Shown piece by piece: positions 62,980 through 64,000 of a DNA stretch of 64,000 bases. The DNA is from UBA2287 sp964479665. Its GTDB lineage: Bacteria > Bacteroidota > Bacteroidia > Bacteroidales > Tenuifilaceae. The stretch is from the NCBI GenBank assembly GCA_964479665.1, contig CAYZNN010000004.1:62001-126000 (forward strand). The letters run 5' to 3'. Position 1 is the stretch's first letter. Each line of letters opens with the position of its first letter. The notes beneath the pieces are model-generated. The model worked only from the letters and a program-made list of their open reading frames with translations. It had not been told where the DNA came from and searched no databases. The position numbers and the translations under genes are program-made.

Positions 62980-64000
62980 GAACTACTTTTACCATCAGAA
63001 TCCTTGCAGGGCTCCTTTTGGTTTTCAATCAAAATTTTTCGGTTGCTCAAAAGGTAAATATTAGCATTTTCAACGAGCTAAGCCTACAAACAGTTCTTGT
63101 AACACCCGTATCGGGTAACTATTCGCTAATTACTGGAAATGAGGAATTTATTCTAAGACCCAATCAACTTATATACATTTCCAAATCGGGCGATTCGGTA
63201 AAAGTTCGCGATATGTCGTCCAATCTAGGTACATGGAAAAGGGTTTCGCTGGTTGGTAAAACTGAAAATGACATAGTTAGAGTGAACCCCGTTTCACCAA
63301 CCCAACCTGCCCGAATTTACGATGACAATCTGGGGTTTTATGCCGACTTCGACCGGTTAATGGTTGTAAATCTGGTTGATATCGACAAGTACGTTGCTGG
63401 AGTGGTCGATGCAGAAGCAGGCCCCTCGGCGTTAATGGAGTTTTACAAAGCGCAAGCGCTTCTTGCACGTACCTATGCACTGGGGCACCTCGAGCGTCAC
63501 AATGGCGAAGGTTTCAACCTTTGCGATGAGGTTCATTGCCAGGCTTACAAAGGCAAATCGATGCGCAACCCAATCATACTAAAGGCTGCTCAGGAAACTT
63601 CCGGCCAAGTAGTAATCGATGAAAGTGGTAATTTAATTGTGGGGGCTTTCCATGCCAACTGCGGCGGTGAAACCGCTAATGCCGGCGATGTTTGGCTTAC
63701 ACCAAAAAACTACCTTATTTCCGTTACCGACAGTTACTGCAGAAGTTCAAATAGTGCCAACTGGGAGGTTCGAATCCCTATTGATCAATGGAGAGAATTC
63801 CTAAAATTGAAAGGAATTGATGAAGAAAACATACCCGACAACAAACTGGCACAACCTTCAAAAAATCGCAATTACGACTATCGTGTTGGAGGCAAACTTA
63901 TTCCGTTCACCGAAATTAGGAACCACTTTAAATTACGTTCGGCATTTCTTTCAATCGATGTGGTTTCGGGGAATATTCGTATTCGTGGCCGAGGATACGG
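62976..64000 (+). CDS. SpoIID/LytB-domain protein (incomplete at window end)
   Basis: It begins at ATG 62976, overlapping the lpxB stop, and is open to the window edge (~341 residues, no stop). A signal peptide (RILAGLLLVFNQNFSVAQ) precedes a Pro/Ser-poor N-terminal domain. The SpoIID/LytB domain follows: VDIDKYVAGVVDAEAGPSA, QALLARTYAL, CDEVHCQAYKG and FHANCGGETANAGDVW. SpoIID-type proteins cleave denuded glycan strands of peptidoglycan. The C-terminal remainder lies outside. Confidence 0.92.
   Translation, partial: MRTTFTIRILAGLLLVFNQNFSVAQKVNISIFNELSLQTVLVTPVSGNYSLITGNEEFILRPNQLIYISKSGDSVKVRDMSSNLGTWKRVSLVGKTENDIVRVNPVSPTQPARIYDDNLGFYADFDRLMVVNLVDIDKYVAGVVDAEAGPSALMEFYKAQALLARTYALGHLERHNGEGFNLCDEVHCQAYKGKSMRNPIILKAAQETSGQVVIDESGNLIVGAFHANCGGETANAGDVWLTPKNYLISVTDSYCRSSNSANWEVRIPIDQWREFLKLKGIDEENIPDNKLAQPSKNRNYDYRVGGKLIPFTEIRNHFKLRSAFLSIDVVSGNIRIRGRGY

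Overview
The window looks like a chromosomal segment of a member of the Bacteroidota, most likely a Bacteroidales/Marinilabiliales-type organism; this is an inference from gene content. The signs are a type IX secretion C-terminal sorting domain at the left edge, many outer-membrane beta-barrels ending in an aromatic residue, starts without a clear Shine-Dalgarno sequence, several promoters of the Bacteroidetes TTTG-N18-21-TAnnTTTG form, a BT_3928-type membrane protein, and the folP-cdaA gene pair. Coding density is high and GC content is moderate. No phage, plasmid, insertion-sequence or CRISPR genes were found.

Layout. 1-457: 3' end of a secreted PKD/T9SS protein. 471-6624: a TetR-controlled operon encoding a LolA-like carrier, two FtsX-type permeases, a LolD-like ATPase and an outer-membrane barrel. 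7088-9414: a methyltransferase, a frameshifted nitronate monooxygenase-like gene, and tRNA-Val(TAC). 9461-16502 (minus strand): a carotenoid cluster (crtI, crtB, a crtD-like desaturase and a cruF-like hydratase) interleaved with a nucleoid-associated protein gene and ending in folC. 16622-25592: housekeeping genes (cdaA, folP, tmk, BT_3928-like, cysQ, pepD, a lipoprotein M28 peptidase). 25738-27547: a broken LTA-synthase-like gene with three lesions. 27681-35710: a Crp/Fnr regulator followed by an unusual gene set, namely PqqD-like, ATP-grasp, PLP decarboxylase, a urea-transporter/M23-peptidase fusion, a TPR/outer-membrane barrel protein and a TPR protein. 35731-41959: an SDR with a degenerate active site and a complete RND efflux operon. 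42169-48501: fhs, two orphan small proteins, a VTT-domain protein, a P-type cation ATPase and a zinc-ribbon protein. 49098-52568: a PepSY-like/DUF2490-like pair and a lipoprotein oligopeptidase B. 52637-57288: a UbiA prenyltransferase divergent from a TPR histidine kinase and its sigma-54-type response regulator. 57480-64000: a macro-domain protein, pheT, surE, a small membrane protein, lpxB and a SpoIID-domain protein cut by the window edge.

The strongest candidate for an undescribed system is 28518-35710. A PqqD-like peptide-binding protein, a peptide/amino-acid ligase fold and an amino-acid decarboxylase fold sit next to a full-length urea channel fused to a LytM-type endopeptidase, a periplasmic TPR/outer-membrane barrel and a further TPR protein. 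Together these suggest synthesis and trans-envelope handling of a small modified amino acid or peptide. The second candidate is the TetR-ABC-LolA-like-barrel operon at 471-6624.

A striking non-coding feature is a composite intergenic repeat of about 300 bp. It occurs in the same module order at 2385-2655 and 29815-30150, with a shortened relative at 12945-13043. Each copy lies between co-directional genes and points toward the next start codon. All functional calls come from reading motifs and gene order; no database search was run.
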